From NCBI GenBank assembly GCA_947503525.1, contig CANNEA010000008.1, positions 62,001-126,000 on the forward strand: a stretch of DNA of 64,000 nucleotides, written 5' to 3'. Below the pieces are notes generated by a model. That model searched no databases. It was not told the DNA's origin and saw only the letters and a list, made by a program, of their open reading frames with translations. Of the stretch, positions 55,513 to 64,000 are shown in pieces; within the stretch, counting starts at the first letter, position 1; every line of letters begins with the position of its first letter. The stretch is from an uncultured Carboxylicivirga sp. GTDB taxonomy: Bacteria > Bacteroidota > Bacteroidia > Bacteroidales > Marinilabiliaceae. The translations under genes were made by a program, and so were the position numbers.

Positions 55513-57657
55513 ATGAAACTATTTGTTGTCTTTTTCTCTGTGTTAATACTTACAATATCCGGTGTTTATGCTCAGGAAACTATTGTATGGCTGAAGAATA
55601 ATCAAGGCATTATTGAAGACGATAATGGATCGGTAATCTTGTGGGAAAATCAAATAGATGTTTATGGTGATGCTACGCAAAGTAATTCAGCACTAGGTGG
55701 CGAACAATTACAAGAAACCTACCCGGGAAAAGTGAATGTAGGTTTTAGTGCAGATGGATCATTTCTTGAACTTGAAGAATCAGGTGCTTATTTTTCAGAT
55801 AATTCGTTTAGTGTTTTTTATGTAGGAAAAGTTGGCGATGTAGGGTCAGTTGCCGGTCTTTTTGGCAACTTTAGAGTAGATAGCAGTAATAATTGGGATA
55901 GCTGCTCGGGGCTACGTTTTGTGCATAAATCCAATGGCGATTTAGCTTTTCAATATGGTAAACCTGCTTATAAGCACATTGTCTTAAATAAGCTGCCCGA
56001 AGATGAGTTTTTCTTTTTTGGCTTTAGTCTTGATGAAGAAGGTAATTATATCTATTTCGATAATAGTACTATTTTGTTAAAAACCGGACAAATAGATGGT
56101 GAAATATTTCACAATACTGACAATCTGGTTATTAATTTATTGCACCAAATGGGAGGTTCATATACCTATGATCATACAGAAGTGGCTGAGCTGGTAATTG
56201 TGGATGGAGCTTTTAGTACAGACCAATTTGCAGAGATGCAGACGCGCTTGTCAAACGATTATCCTGAACTCGTAAAATCTGATTTTGCAGTTGAAGCGGT
56301 TCTTCCTGATGATAGAACAAATTTATTAGCTAGCGATAACTTAAGTATAAGCTTTAGTCAAAATATCGACCCATCTTCAAAATATCCTAAAGTACTTATA
56401 AATAAGAGTGGAATAGAGGCGATAGGTAGTTGGAATTTGGTTGAAAATACAATGACATTTGAGAATAATGAGGATTGGCCTTTAGGCGCATTAGTAACAG
56501 TAAAACTAGATGATGGATTAACATCAACAGATGGTGTTGCTCTTGATATTGCATCTAGATCAGAATATAATTTTATTGTGAAAACTGGAGTTAGTTATGG
56601 CGTTGAAACTATTGAAATTGATCCCATGGCAACTGTTGATTTTCCGCAGGAAGGACATAAATTACCTCTTAAATTAGTTTTGCCTGTTCAAAGAGATACA
56701 AAAATACCTGTTCATATTTGGGTGCATGGTGGAGGATGGTCTGGAGGTACTGCCTCAACTTCAGCAGCAAGTCTTTCGCCCCATGGAAGCTATTTAGCTG
56801 ATAATTTAGGCATAGCCACATTGGGTATTTCTTATCGATGTAAAGGTTCAAGCGGAAACTTTACTTTGGCCATGGAAGATATTGATGCGGCTTACCAATG
56901 GGCTGTCGCCAATACTGAAACATATAATTTTGACATGAGCAAGGTGTTTTTTAGTGGCGGATCAGCAGGATCTCCACTAGCGTCATTAGCTGCTCAGCGT
57001 TATTTTTCAGTAATTGGTTTTATAGGCTTTAATGGTGTTTATGATTTTGTAAACGATCAGGGTAGTTTCGGACAATGGAATGGATATGGTCAGGAAGATC
57101 CAAGTGCAGAAGCTAATTCTGCCATCTTTCAACTCAGAAACAACCCTCCAGCAACAATTCTAATGCATGGCGATGAAGATACTACTATTCCATATACGCA
57201 AAGCACATTGTTTGCTGATAAAATCAATTCCTCGGGAGGTGAGGCCATCACCGTTATTTATCCCGGACAGGTACATGCCTTCTTTAACTTAGGTAAAGAA
57301 GAATACGAAGATGTTTTATATGAGATGGTCAACTTTATGACTAAGGTGCTTAATAATGAAGATGTAAACACAAGTATAATAGCTGAAAATAATCAAACCT
57401 CGACGGCGCTTAAGGTATTTCCCAATCCTGTTAAAGAGGGTGCTGAAATTGAAGTCGTTTTCGACTCAGATCTTAAAAAATTAAATGTTGAGATTGTTAA
57501 TATGGCTGGCTTAATAGTTTTAAAAACAACTTTAAATGTCGCAAAGCAATCTGGATTGATTTCTTTGAATTCTAATGCACTTATGGCAGGTACTTATATA
57601 TTGAAATTATCAGGAGAGTCAATTTTAGAAACTCGGAAAATTGTAGTTCAGAAATAG
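55513..57657 (+). CDS. Modular carbohydrate esterase-like alpha/beta hydrolase, T9SS
   Basis: The 714-residue protein has a signal peptide (1-20). An N-terminal concanavalin-like sandwich (about 23-252) and an SbsA/Big_5-like Ig domain (about 258-357) precede an alpha/beta hydrolase (about 365-615). The hydrolase has an HGGGW oxyanion motif (405-409), nucleophile Ser484 in SGGSAGS, an acid Asp in HGDEDTTIP (554 or 556) and His588 in GQVHAFF. A T9SS type A domain (VFPNPVKEGAEI) ends the protein. Deacetylation of an acetylated polysaccharide at the cell surface is the likely role. Clear match to the alpha/beta-hydrolase family; the ester is not known. It follows the GH36-like gene by 10 bp. Confidence 0.82.
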   Translation: MKLFVVFFSVLILTISGVYAQETIVWLKNNQGIIEDDNGSVILWENQIDVYGDATQSNSALGGEQLQETYPGKVNVGFSADGSFLELEESGAYFSDNSFSVFYVGKVGDVGSVAGLFGNFRVDSSNNWDSCSGLRFVHKSNGDLAFQYGKPAYKHIVLNKLPEDEFFFFGFSLDEEGNYIYFDNSTILLKTGQIDGEIFHNTDNLVINLLHQMGGSYTYDHTEVAELVIVDGAFSTDQFAEMQTRLSNDYPELVKSDFAVEAVLPDDRTNLLASDNLSISFSQNIDPSSKYPKVLINKSGIEAIGSWNLVENTMTFENNEDWPLGALVTVKLDDGLTSTDGVALDIASRSEYNFIVKTGVSYGVETIEIDPMATVDFPQEGHKLPLKLVLPVQRDTKIPVHIWVHGGGWSGGTASTSAASLSPHGSYLADNLGIATLGISYRCKGSSGNFTLAMEDIDAAYQWAVANTETYNFDMSKVFFSGGSAGSPLASLAAQRYFSVIGFIGFNGVYDFVNDQGSFGQWNGYGQEDPSAEANSAIFQLRNNPPATILMHGDEDTTIPYTQSTLFADKINSSGGEAITVIYPGQVHAFFNLGKEEYEDVLYEMVNFMTKVLNNEDVNTSIIAENNQTSTALKVFPNPVKEGAEIEVVFDSDLKKLNVEIVNMAGLIVLKTTLNVAKQSGLISLNSNALMAGTYILKLSGESILETRKIVVQK

Positions 57658-57700
57658 ATTATTTGACAACCCCATCCACAACCAGGAAATTATTATAGAT

Positions 57701-59293
57701 ATGAAAAAATGTATATACTTCTTCGCAGCTTTATTAATCCTTTTGTCTTCGTGTCAGAATAAAGACAAAAAGAGCCTCATCAAGACACAACAAAAAAAAC
57801 CTAATGTACTTTTTATTCTTGTAGATGATTATGGCTACATGGATTGTAGTGTAATGGGTAGCAAATATTACGAAACACCTAATGTTGATCGTATCGCCAA
57901 AGAAGGGATGATTTTCACCGATGGATATGCTGCTTGCCAGGTTTGTAGCCCTTCACGTGCAAGTATTATTTCGGGCAAATTTCCGGCTCGCCATGGAATT
58001 ACCGATTGGATTGGTGCCAAAACGGGAGAAGCATGGAGTAAAAGAGGACGAGCAACTCAATTGCTTCCGCCAGAGTATGCTCACACATTAGCCACCGAAT
58101 ACACAACCCTTCCCGAGGCGATGAAAGAGGCGGGTTATAAAACATTTTTTGCGGGTAAATGGCACATCGGAGGTAAAGGGTCGTGGCCCGAAGACCATGG
58201 ATTTGACATTAACAAAGGAGGCTGGGATGCTGGCAGTCCAAAGGGTGGATACTTCTCTCCTTATCAGAACCCAAATTTAGAGAGTGGTCCAGATGGAGAG
58301 AATCTTTCCATGCGTTTGGCACAAGAAACTGTTGATTTCATTAGAAATAATAAGGATACCACTTTTTTCGCTTACTTATCATTTTATGCCGTTCATGGGC
58401 CTATCCAAACAACTCAAAATAAATGGGCTAAATATCGTAATAAGGCTGAAGCAATGGGAGTTGCTGAGACAGGTTTTGAAATGGGGCATTTCTTACCTAT
58501 ACGTCAAACTCAAGATAATCCGGTTTACGCCGGTTTAGTAGAGGCTATGGACGATGCAGTAGGTGTTGTTCTTACGGCATTAGAAGAAATGGGTTTGGAT
58601 GAGAATACAATTATCTGTTTTACTGGCGATAATGGTGGGGTTGCTGCAGGAGATGCGTTTGCAACATCAAACTTACCTCTACGTGCCGGAAAAGGTTATC
58701 AATTTGAAGGTGGTATTAGAGAACCATTTTTTATTAAAGTTCCGGGATTAGGGAATGGTAAAACATCTAATACTCCTGTAACAGGAACAGACTTTTACCC
58801 TACAATACTTGAGTTAGTTGGAGAACAATTAAAGCCAGAGGAGCATACTGATGGACTAAGCTTATTGCCACTTTTAAAAGGTGAAAATTTAAGTGAACGG
58901 GCGTTAATTTGGCATTACCCACATTACGGAAATCAAGGTGGTGAGCCATCATCGATTATACGTGAAGGTGATTGGAAACTGATCCATTATTACGAAGATG
59001 GCCATGAAGAATTGTACAATCTTAATAATGATTTGGGTGAGACAAACGACCTTGCTTCAGAAAATAGTGACCGTGTTAAGCAAATGAGCACGATATTATT
59101 TAAAATGCTTAATGAAATGGGAGCTTGTTACCCAGAAAAAGATCCAACATGGACAGCTGAACGCGAAAAGAAACATCGCGATAATGTGATTAATAAACAG
59201 TTGCCTAAACTTGAAAAACAACGCATGAAATTTTTATCCAAGGATTTTGATCCAGGTAATCAGTGGTGGGGCAGTATGGTGGTTGAAGATTAA
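57701..59293 (+). CDS. Family S1 sulfatase lipoprotein
   Basis: The 530-residue sulfatase is lipidated at Cys18 (LILLSSCQNK). The maturation motif is VCSPSRASIISG with Cys82. Metal ligands appear in LVDDYGYMD (Asp42, Asp43) and FTGDNGG; AGKWHIGG and HGPIQ also fit family S1. The segment ARHGITDWIGA after the active site and the EDHGFD region differ from the first sulfatase, so the two are in different subfamilies and probably remove sulfate from different positions. It is 43 bp after the esterase and 23 bp before the GH29 gene. Confidence 0.93.
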   Translation: MKKCIYFFAALLILLSSCQNKDKKSLIKTQQKKPNVLFILVDDYGYMDCSVMGSKYYETPNVDRIAKEGMIFTDGYAACQVCSPSRASIISGKFPARHGITDWIGAKTGEAWSKRGRATQLLPPEYAHTLATEYTTLPEAMKEAGYKTFFAGKWHIGGKGSWPEDHGFDINKGGWDAGSPKGGYFSPYQNPNLESGPDGENLSMRLAQETVDFIRNNKDTTFFAYLSFYAVHGPIQTTQNKWAKYRNKAEAMGVAETGFEMGHFLPIRQTQDNPVYAGLVEAMDDAVGVVLTALEEMGLDENTIICFTGDNGGVAAGDAFATSNLPLRAGKGYQFEGGIREPFFIKVPGLGNGKTSNTPVTGTDFYPTILELVGEQLKPEEHTDGLSLLPLLKGENLSERALIWHYPHYGNQGGEPSSIIREGDWKLIHYYEDGHEELYNLNNDLGETNDLASENSDRVKQMSTILFKMLNEMGACYPEKDPTWTAEREKKHRDNVINKQLPKLEKQRMKFLSKDFDPGNQWWGSMVVED

Positions 59294-59316
59294 TAATGAC
59301 TTATAAACTAAATACA

Positions 59317-60693
59317 ATGAAGAAATTACTTATTTTATTAGTGTTGTTTTCTTATGTAATGAGTTCATTTGCGCAGCAGAAAACGATATGGAATGAAACC
59401 GAAGAGGAAAAAACTGAACGTATGTTGTGGTGGACAGAAGCTCGCTTTGGGATGTTTATACATTGGGGATTGTACGCACAAGCAGCACGTCACGAATGGG
59501 TGAAAAAGCGCGAGCATATTTCCACTGAAGATTACCAAAAGTATTTCGATGTTTTTGATCCAGACCTATTTGATCCTAGTGAATGGGCAAAGAAAGCTAA
59601 AGCGGCTGGTATGAAGTATGCTGTAATTACTACTAAGCATCACGAAGGTTTTAATATGTTTGAGTCGGAATTTACCGACTACAACGTGATGAACACCCCT
59701 TATGGTAAAGATATCATTAAAGAATGGGTGGATGCATTTCGCGCGGAAGGACTTAAAATAGGGTTTTATTACTCACTTATTGATTGGTATCACCCACATT
59801 TTACTATTGATACAAGGCATTCGATAAAAGTGAATAAGCAAAAGGACTTCGACAAGCTAAATAAAAACAGGGACATGGGTATTTACAGGGAATATCTAAA
59901 AAATAATGTTCGTGAAATCCTGACTAATTATGGAGAAGTAGATATACTGTGGTTAGATTTTTCATATCCTGGTAAAAATGGTAAAGATAAGGATGATTGG
60001 GGTTCGGTAGAACTACTTAAAATGGTGCGTGAACTTCAACCCAATATCTTAGTAAACGACCGTTTGGATTTAAAGGATTACAAGGGGGGCTGGGACTTTA
60101 CAACGCCTGAGCAATTTAAAGTTGATAAGTGGCCCGAAATAGATGGAAAGAAAATTCCATGGGAAACCTGTCAGACTTTCTCTGGTTCATGGGGCTATTA
60201 TCGCGATGAGCATACCTGGAAAGATAATAAGCAGCTTTTGACCTTATTGATAGAGTCAGTAAGCAAGGGGGGTAATGTGCTACTAAATGTAGGACCAACA
60301 GCCAGAGGTACATTTGATCACCGTGCTGATGACGCTTTGGAAGATATGGGAGAATGGATGAAGTATAATTCGAGATCAATATATGGTTGTACTCAAGCTC
60401 CTGAAGAATTACTTGCGCCAGCCAATACATTGTTTACTTTCAATCCTAAAACAAATAGATTGTATGTACATTTATTAGACTACCCTTTGCAAAATTTCTT
60501 AATGCCTGGTTTTGCGGGTAAAATAAAATATGCCCAGTTTTTACATGATGCTTCTGAAATAAAAGTAGGAAAGAAACATGGTGCATGGGGCAACGATGGC
60601 ACAAACGAAAATGATGTTAACCTTAAGCTGCCGGTAACAAAGCCAAATGTTGAAATTCCTGTGATTGAAATATTTCTTAAAGACAACAAATAG
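59317..60693 (+). CDS. GH29 alpha-L-fucosidase-type enzyme
   Basis: About 458 residues from the ATG at 59317, which gives a clean signal peptide (MKKLLILLVLFSYVMSSFA); an upstream ATG at 59296 would add seven residues. The GH29 signatures are all present: WWTEARFGMFIHWGLYA, YAVITTKHHEGFNMF, GLKIGFYYS, nucleophile Asp214 in ILWLDFSYPG (numbered from 59317), and GNVLLNVGPTARG. GH29 enzymes release alpha-L-fucose; some porphyran-locus members act on alpha-L-galactose instead. The surrounding sulfatases and galactosidase-like genes leave both open. It lacks an added carbohydrate-binding module and is probably periplasmic. Confidence 0.93.
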   Translation: MKKLLILLVLFSYVMSSFAQQKTIWNETEEEKTERMLWWTEARFGMFIHWGLYAQAARHEWVKKREHISTEDYQKYFDVFDPDLFDPSEWAKKAKAAGMKYAVITTKHHEGFNMFESEFTDYNVMNTPYGKDIIKEWVDAFRAEGLKIGFYYSLIDWYHPHFTIDTRHSIKVNKQKDFDKLNKNRDMGIYREYLKNNVREILTNYGEVDILWLDFSYPGKNGKDKDDWGSVELLKMVRELQPNILVNDRLDLKDYKGGWDFTTPEQFKVDKWPEIDGKKIPWETCQTFSGSWGYYRDEHTWKDNKQLLTLLIESVSKGGNVLLNVGPTARGTFDHRADDALEDMGEWMKYNSRSIYGCTQAPEELLAPANTLFTFNPKTNRLYVHLLDYPLQNFLMPGFAGKIKYAQFLHDASEIKVGKKHGAWGNDGTNENDVNLKLPVTKPNVEIPVIEIFLKDNK

Positions 60694-60725
60694 TTAGCAT
60701 TTTATTAAAGCATAAATGTATTGAA

Positions 60726-62279
60726 ATGAAACAATTGATATCAATGCTTTTTTTATTTGCATTACTTCCTGGTGCATTTGCACAAAGTTCCGTTTATACC
60801 AACGATATGGATTATGTATTGGGAGATGTAAAGCAAGCTTTTATTACAAATAAGATAACAACAGAAGCACAAGCTGACAACCTAATTATAGGGATGAAAA
60901 ATCTGGGTGTAAATGGGATCCGTATTCCTATTTATGCAGCAGGGCTTAATCCTAACAAAACCATGTTCGACTATTTCTACAACAAAGCAGTTGTAGAAGG
61001 CTTTTTAATATTTGCTAATCCGGCGCAATCAAGTGGTGGCCACCGAATAGCCAATGGTATTCTTAATGGAGAATTGACATCTGTTCTTAATGATGCTATT
61101 GCAACCAACAGGCTTGTCAATAGAATTAAGGATTTTGCCACAGAGTACCCTTGTAAATGGATCAATCCATTTAATGAAGATGGAAGGCCTGATGCCGCCT
61201 GGAGCACAAGTCAGATGAATACAATTTATTCTTCTCTCTATAATAATGTGAATGGAGCAGAATTAATAGGTCCTTGTGTTTGGGGGATACCAGCAAGTAT
61301 TGATGTTTTTAATAATACCGATATAAGCAATTATATTACGGTAGCTGCCACTCATAATTTAGGTTTCAATCATTCTTCATGGCCTACTTTTATTTCTGCT
61401 GCCACTGCTAAGAGTTTACCTGTTTGGGATTCTGAGGTTAATCATAATGATGCAAAGGATAATGGTACACGTTTAGAAAAGGCTTTAGAATATGGGGTAG
61501 ATGGTTTGGTTTTATACAACATATGGAATACAATCAGCTTAACGGATGGGTCAGTTAGTGCAGCAGGTGATGAAATCATGACTTTATGTTTAAAAAATTA
61601 TACTAAAGGTGTCAACCTTGCGCTTAACGGCACCGCTACGCAATCATCCACAAACTATAATTCGCCTGCTCCTTTGGCTATTGACGGAAATACCAATGGA
61701 AACTGGGGTAGTGGTTCGGTTACTGTTACAAATAGTGAGGCCAATGCCTGGTGGCAAGTGGACCTAGGGTCAGACAAGACAATAGGTGATATTAGGGTAT
61801 ACAATAGAACTGATGCCTGTTGCAAGGATCGAATGTCCAATTTTACGGTATCTGTTATTAATAGTAATGGTGCAGTAACGCATACCGAAACATTTACTAA
61901 TTATCCTGATTTTGCAGTAACAACTAATGCTGGAAATGTTAAGGGGCAGATTATCAAAGTACAACTTAATATTACCAGTGCGTTAACATTGGCAGAAGTT
62001 GAAGTATATCAAGGTGACGTAAGTAACGACATCTCTTCACCTCTGGGATCATTATCTGAAATCCTTATTTATCCGAATCCAGCATCTAACTTTATTACAA
62101 TACAAGGAGTCAATGGTGCTTTATTTGAGCTATATAATAGCCAGGGTGAATTAATGCTGCGCGGTCCTATTGAAAGTAATAAGCATAGAGTGAATATTAA
62201 TGATTTTAATGTAGGATTATATTTTGTGAAAATTAATGATGGAGGAGTGATTACAAATCACAAAATAATTAAAAAATAA
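60726..62279 (+). CDS. Hydrolase of unassigned family with F-type-lectin-like domain, T9SS
   Basis: The 517-residue protein has a signal peptide (1-19) and a catalytic-looking domain (about 20-293) nearly the same as that of the gene at 49271, with Glu151 (WINPFNEDG) and Glu237 (VWDSEVNH) at identical positions. It then has a discoidin-fold domain (about 296-436) that resembles F-type lectins/CBM47: NLALNGTATQSST, WWQVDLGS, then YNRTDACCKDRM. The NRTD and CC pattern is that of the fucose site, but the usual SCTHT histidine segment reads SVTVT here. A T9SS type A domain (ILIYPNPASNFITI) ends the protein. It is 32 bp after the GH29 gene. It probably attacks the same polymer as its paralogue while binding it through a different module. 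Confidence 0.75.
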   Translation: MKQLISMLFLFALLPGAFAQSSVYTNDMDYVLGDVKQAFITNKITTEAQADNLIIGMKNLGVNGIRIPIYAAGLNPNKTMFDYFYNKAVVEGFLIFANPAQSSGGHRIANGILNGELTSVLNDAIATNRLVNRIKDFATEYPCKWINPFNEDGRPDAAWSTSQMNTIYSSLYNNVNGAELIGPCVWGIPASIDVFNNTDISNYITVAATHNLGFNHSSWPTFISAATAKSLPVWDSEVNHNDAKDNGTRLEKALEYGVDGLVLYNIWNTISLTDGSVSAAGDEIMTLCLKNYTKGVNLALNGTATQSSTNYNSPAPLAIDGNTNGNWGSGSVTVTNSEANAWWQVDLGSDKTIGDIRVYNRTDACCKDRMSNFTVSVINSNGAVTHTETFTNYPDFAVTTNAGNVKGQIIKVQLNITSALTLAEVEVYQGDVSNDISSPLGSLSEILIYPNPASNFITIQGVNGALFELYNSQGELMLRGPIESNKHRVNINDFNVGLYFVKINDGGVITNHKIIKK

Positions 62280-62465
62280 ATAGGACTAGTATTTGATGGT
62301 GTGATGCGATTAATAATTTTTTATGCAAATCCAATTGGGCCATTAAAACAGAATATGAGATGTTTATCTGAACTTGAATAGTAATATCACATCTACTTGT
62401 TATTACATTTAAACTAATTCCTAGATTAGTATTGTATAAATTTAGCATGATGAAAAACTAAACAT

Positions 62466-64000
62466 ATGAGAAATCTAATTAATACAGTTGTATTGTTGAC
62501 AGCATTACAGCTTAGTGCTTGTACTTCGTACAAGGATTATAAGAATGTAAATTGGGAAGAGAAAAGTCCTGCTGATTGGGAAAATCCAGCTGTGTACGAA
62601 ATTAATAGGGAAGCTCCAAGAGCGTATTATATACCCTTTGCTTCAGAGCAGGAAGTTGATAGGGATAATGTTTGGGCATCTTCGCTTATTCAATCTTTGA
62701 ATGGAGAATGGGCATTCCATTTAGCACAAAATCCCTCGGAACGTCCCTATTACTTCTTTAAAGATGATTTTGATACACGCGAATGGGGAAGCATCCAAGT
62801 TCCGGGTAATTGGGAATGTGAAGGGTATGATTATCCGATTTATACCAATTCAAAGTATCCTCATGAAAAAACGCCTCCAACTATTCAAAAGCACTATAAT
62901 CCGGTAGGTTCCTACAAAAGAACATTTGAAATCCCTGAGAGCTGGACAAATAAAGATGTTTTCTTACATTTTGGAGCTGCAGGTTCAGCTGTTTATGTTT
63001 GGGTTAATGAGCAACAAGTTGGTTATTTCGAAGATTCAAAAACACCCTCAGAATTTAATATTAGCAAATATTTAAAAGAAGGCCTTAACACTTTGGCTGT
63101 TGAAGTTTATAAATGGAGTGATGCCAGTTATCTAGAGGATCAGGATTTTTGGCGATTAGCTGGAATCACTAGAGATGTGTTTTTGATGGCGCGTAATCCT
63201 CAGTATATAAGAGATTTTAAGGTGAAAACTGGCTTGGCTGATGATTATTCTACAGGTACTTTCTCTTTAACTACTGAAGTACCTGGAGAAGGTGTGGCTA
63301 CTGTTGAAGTTAAATTATTAGAAGGAACAACCGTTGTTAAAGAATTCACCGCGGAAGTAGAAAATGGCTTAGCTGAATTTACTGCCGAGTTAGCTAATGT
63401 GAAAAAGTGGACTGCAGAAACACCACACCTTTATGAGCTTTTAATCACATTGAAAAATAAAGAAGGTGAAGTAAGTGAAGTGTTGCGTCAGGATGTTGGT
63501 TTCCGACGCATCGAAATCAAAGATGCTCAATTACTGGTTAATGGTCAGTATATTTACTTAAAAGGTGCTAATCTACACGAACATCATGAGGTCAACGGCC
63601 ATGTTGTGGATGAAGCAACCATGTTGAAAGATATTCAGGTGATGAAGAGTCATAATCTGAATGCGGTCCGCACTTCTCATTATCCACAGCCGGAGCGTTG
63701 GTACGAACTCTGCAACCAATATGGTTTGTATTTGGTAGATGAAGCCAATATTGAGTCGCACGGTATGGGCTATGGTAAGGCCTCTCTTGCTAAAGATCCT
63801 AAGTGGGGTGAAGCCCATTTATATCGCACCAAAAACTTGTTTGAACGTGATAAGAACCAACCGTCTGTGATCATTTGGTCCTTAGGAAACGAAGCTGGTA
63901 ATGGCATTAACTTTAATGCGACCTACGATTATTTAAAATCAGTTGATAGTACTCGTCCTGTGCAATATGAACAAGCGCATGGGGGTAGAAATACTGACAT
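62466..64000 (+). CDS. GH2 beta-galactosidase-type lipoprotein (3' end outside window)
   Basis: The frame opens at ATG 62466 and runs off the right edge, giving about 511 residues. A lipoprotein signal ends at Cys19 (LQLSACTSYK). The GH2 order is clear: a jelly-roll sugar-binding domain (VPGNWECEGYDYPIYTN, VGSYKRTFEIP), an Ig-like domain, and the start of the TIM barrel (GANLHEHHEVNG, NAVRTSHYPQPERWYELC, VDEANIESHG). The acid/base Glu is visible in WSLGNEAGNG; the nucleophile lies outside the window. LacZ-like beta-galactosidase is the best call, though other GH2 activities occur. It starts 186 bp after the previous gene and may have its own promoter. Confidence 0.93.
   Translation, partial: MRNLINTVVLLTALQLSACTSYKDYKNVNWEEKSPADWENPAVYEINREAPRAYYIPFASEQEVDRDNVWASSLIQSLNGEWAFHLAQNPSERPYYFFKDDFDTREWGSIQVPGNWECEGYDYPIYTNSKYPHEKTPPTIQKHYNPVGSYKRTFEIPESWTNKDVFLHFGAAGSAVYVWVNEQQVGYFEDSKTPSEFNISKYLKEGLNTLAVEVYKWSDASYLEDQDFWRLAGITRDVFLMARNPQYIRDFKVKTGLADDYSTGTFSLTTEVPGEGVATVEVKLLEGTTVVKEFTAEVENGLAEFTAELANVKKWTAETPHLYELLITLKNKEGEVSEVLRQDVGFRRIEIKDAQLLVNGQYIYLKGANLHEHHEVNGHVVDEATMLKDIQVMKSHNLNAVRTSHYPQPERWYELCNQYGLYLVDEANIESHGMGYGKASLAKDPKWGEAHLYRTKNLFERDKNQPSVIIWSLGNEAGNGINFNATYDYLKSVDSTRPVQYEQAHGGRNTD

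Overview
The window comes from an AT-rich, Gram-negative bacterium of the Bacteroidota, most likely a marine polysaccharide degrader. The signs are a SusC/SusD pair, many proteins ending in the type A C-terminal domain of the type IX secretion system (T9SS; motif YPNP followed by a short beta-sandwich ending in a Lys-rich tail), lipoproteins with Bacteroidota-style signal peptides, two family S1 sulfatases, and promoter-like TAnnTTTG elements. No rRNA, tRNA, integrase, IS transposase or CRISPR array was seen.

Left part (1-2530): the 3' end of a TonB-dependent receptor, a strong terminator, and a convergent membrane-bound TPR regulator with a LuxR-like C-terminal helix-turn-helix.

Giant protease region (2531-30936): three tandem paralogous S8 (subtilisin-like) proteases of about 2,550 residues each, all with an intact Asp/His/Ser triad and a T9SS signal. 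Copies 1 and 2 are adjacent and end at a strong terminator. Copy 3 follows a 41-bp tandem repeat array (15 units in perfect register) and a 48-codon charged ORF that ends one base before its ATG. Copy 3 leads a tight run of genes: a DUF4625-type lipoprotein and two paralogous T9SS proteins that look like beta-propellers.

Polysaccharide utilisation locus (31235 to the right edge): SusC, SusD, a Calx-beta-like lipoprotein and a T9SS protein with seven beta-sandwich repeats form the capture module, closed by a terminator at about 38900. A small STAS-like gene and a convergent BFD-like [2Fe-2S] gene separate it from the enzyme block. That block, all on the + strand, holds two related clan GH-A-like hydrolases with FN3 domains (one lipoprotein, one T9SS-exported), a methyl-accepting chemotaxis protein, a hydrolase of unassigned family, an S1 sulfatase, a GH36-like enzyme, a modular esterase, a second S1 sulfatase, a GH29 alpha-L-fucosidase-type enzyme, a second copy of the unassigned hydrolase fused to an F-type-lectin-like domain, and a GH2 beta-galactosidase cut by the window edge.

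Together these genes suggest surface cleavage of a sulfated polysaccharide, SusCD import, and periplasmic trimming by sulfatases, esterase and exo-glycosidases. GH29, GH36-like and GH2 enzymes plus sulfatases point to a galactose-rich sulfated glycan carrying L-fucose or the stereochemically related L-galactose (red-algal galactan or fucose-containing sulfated polysaccharide). The exact substrate is inference. The most unusual elements are the two duplicated hydrolase families I could not assign, the triplicated giant proteases, the 41-bp array, and the chemoreceptor embedded in the enzyme block.
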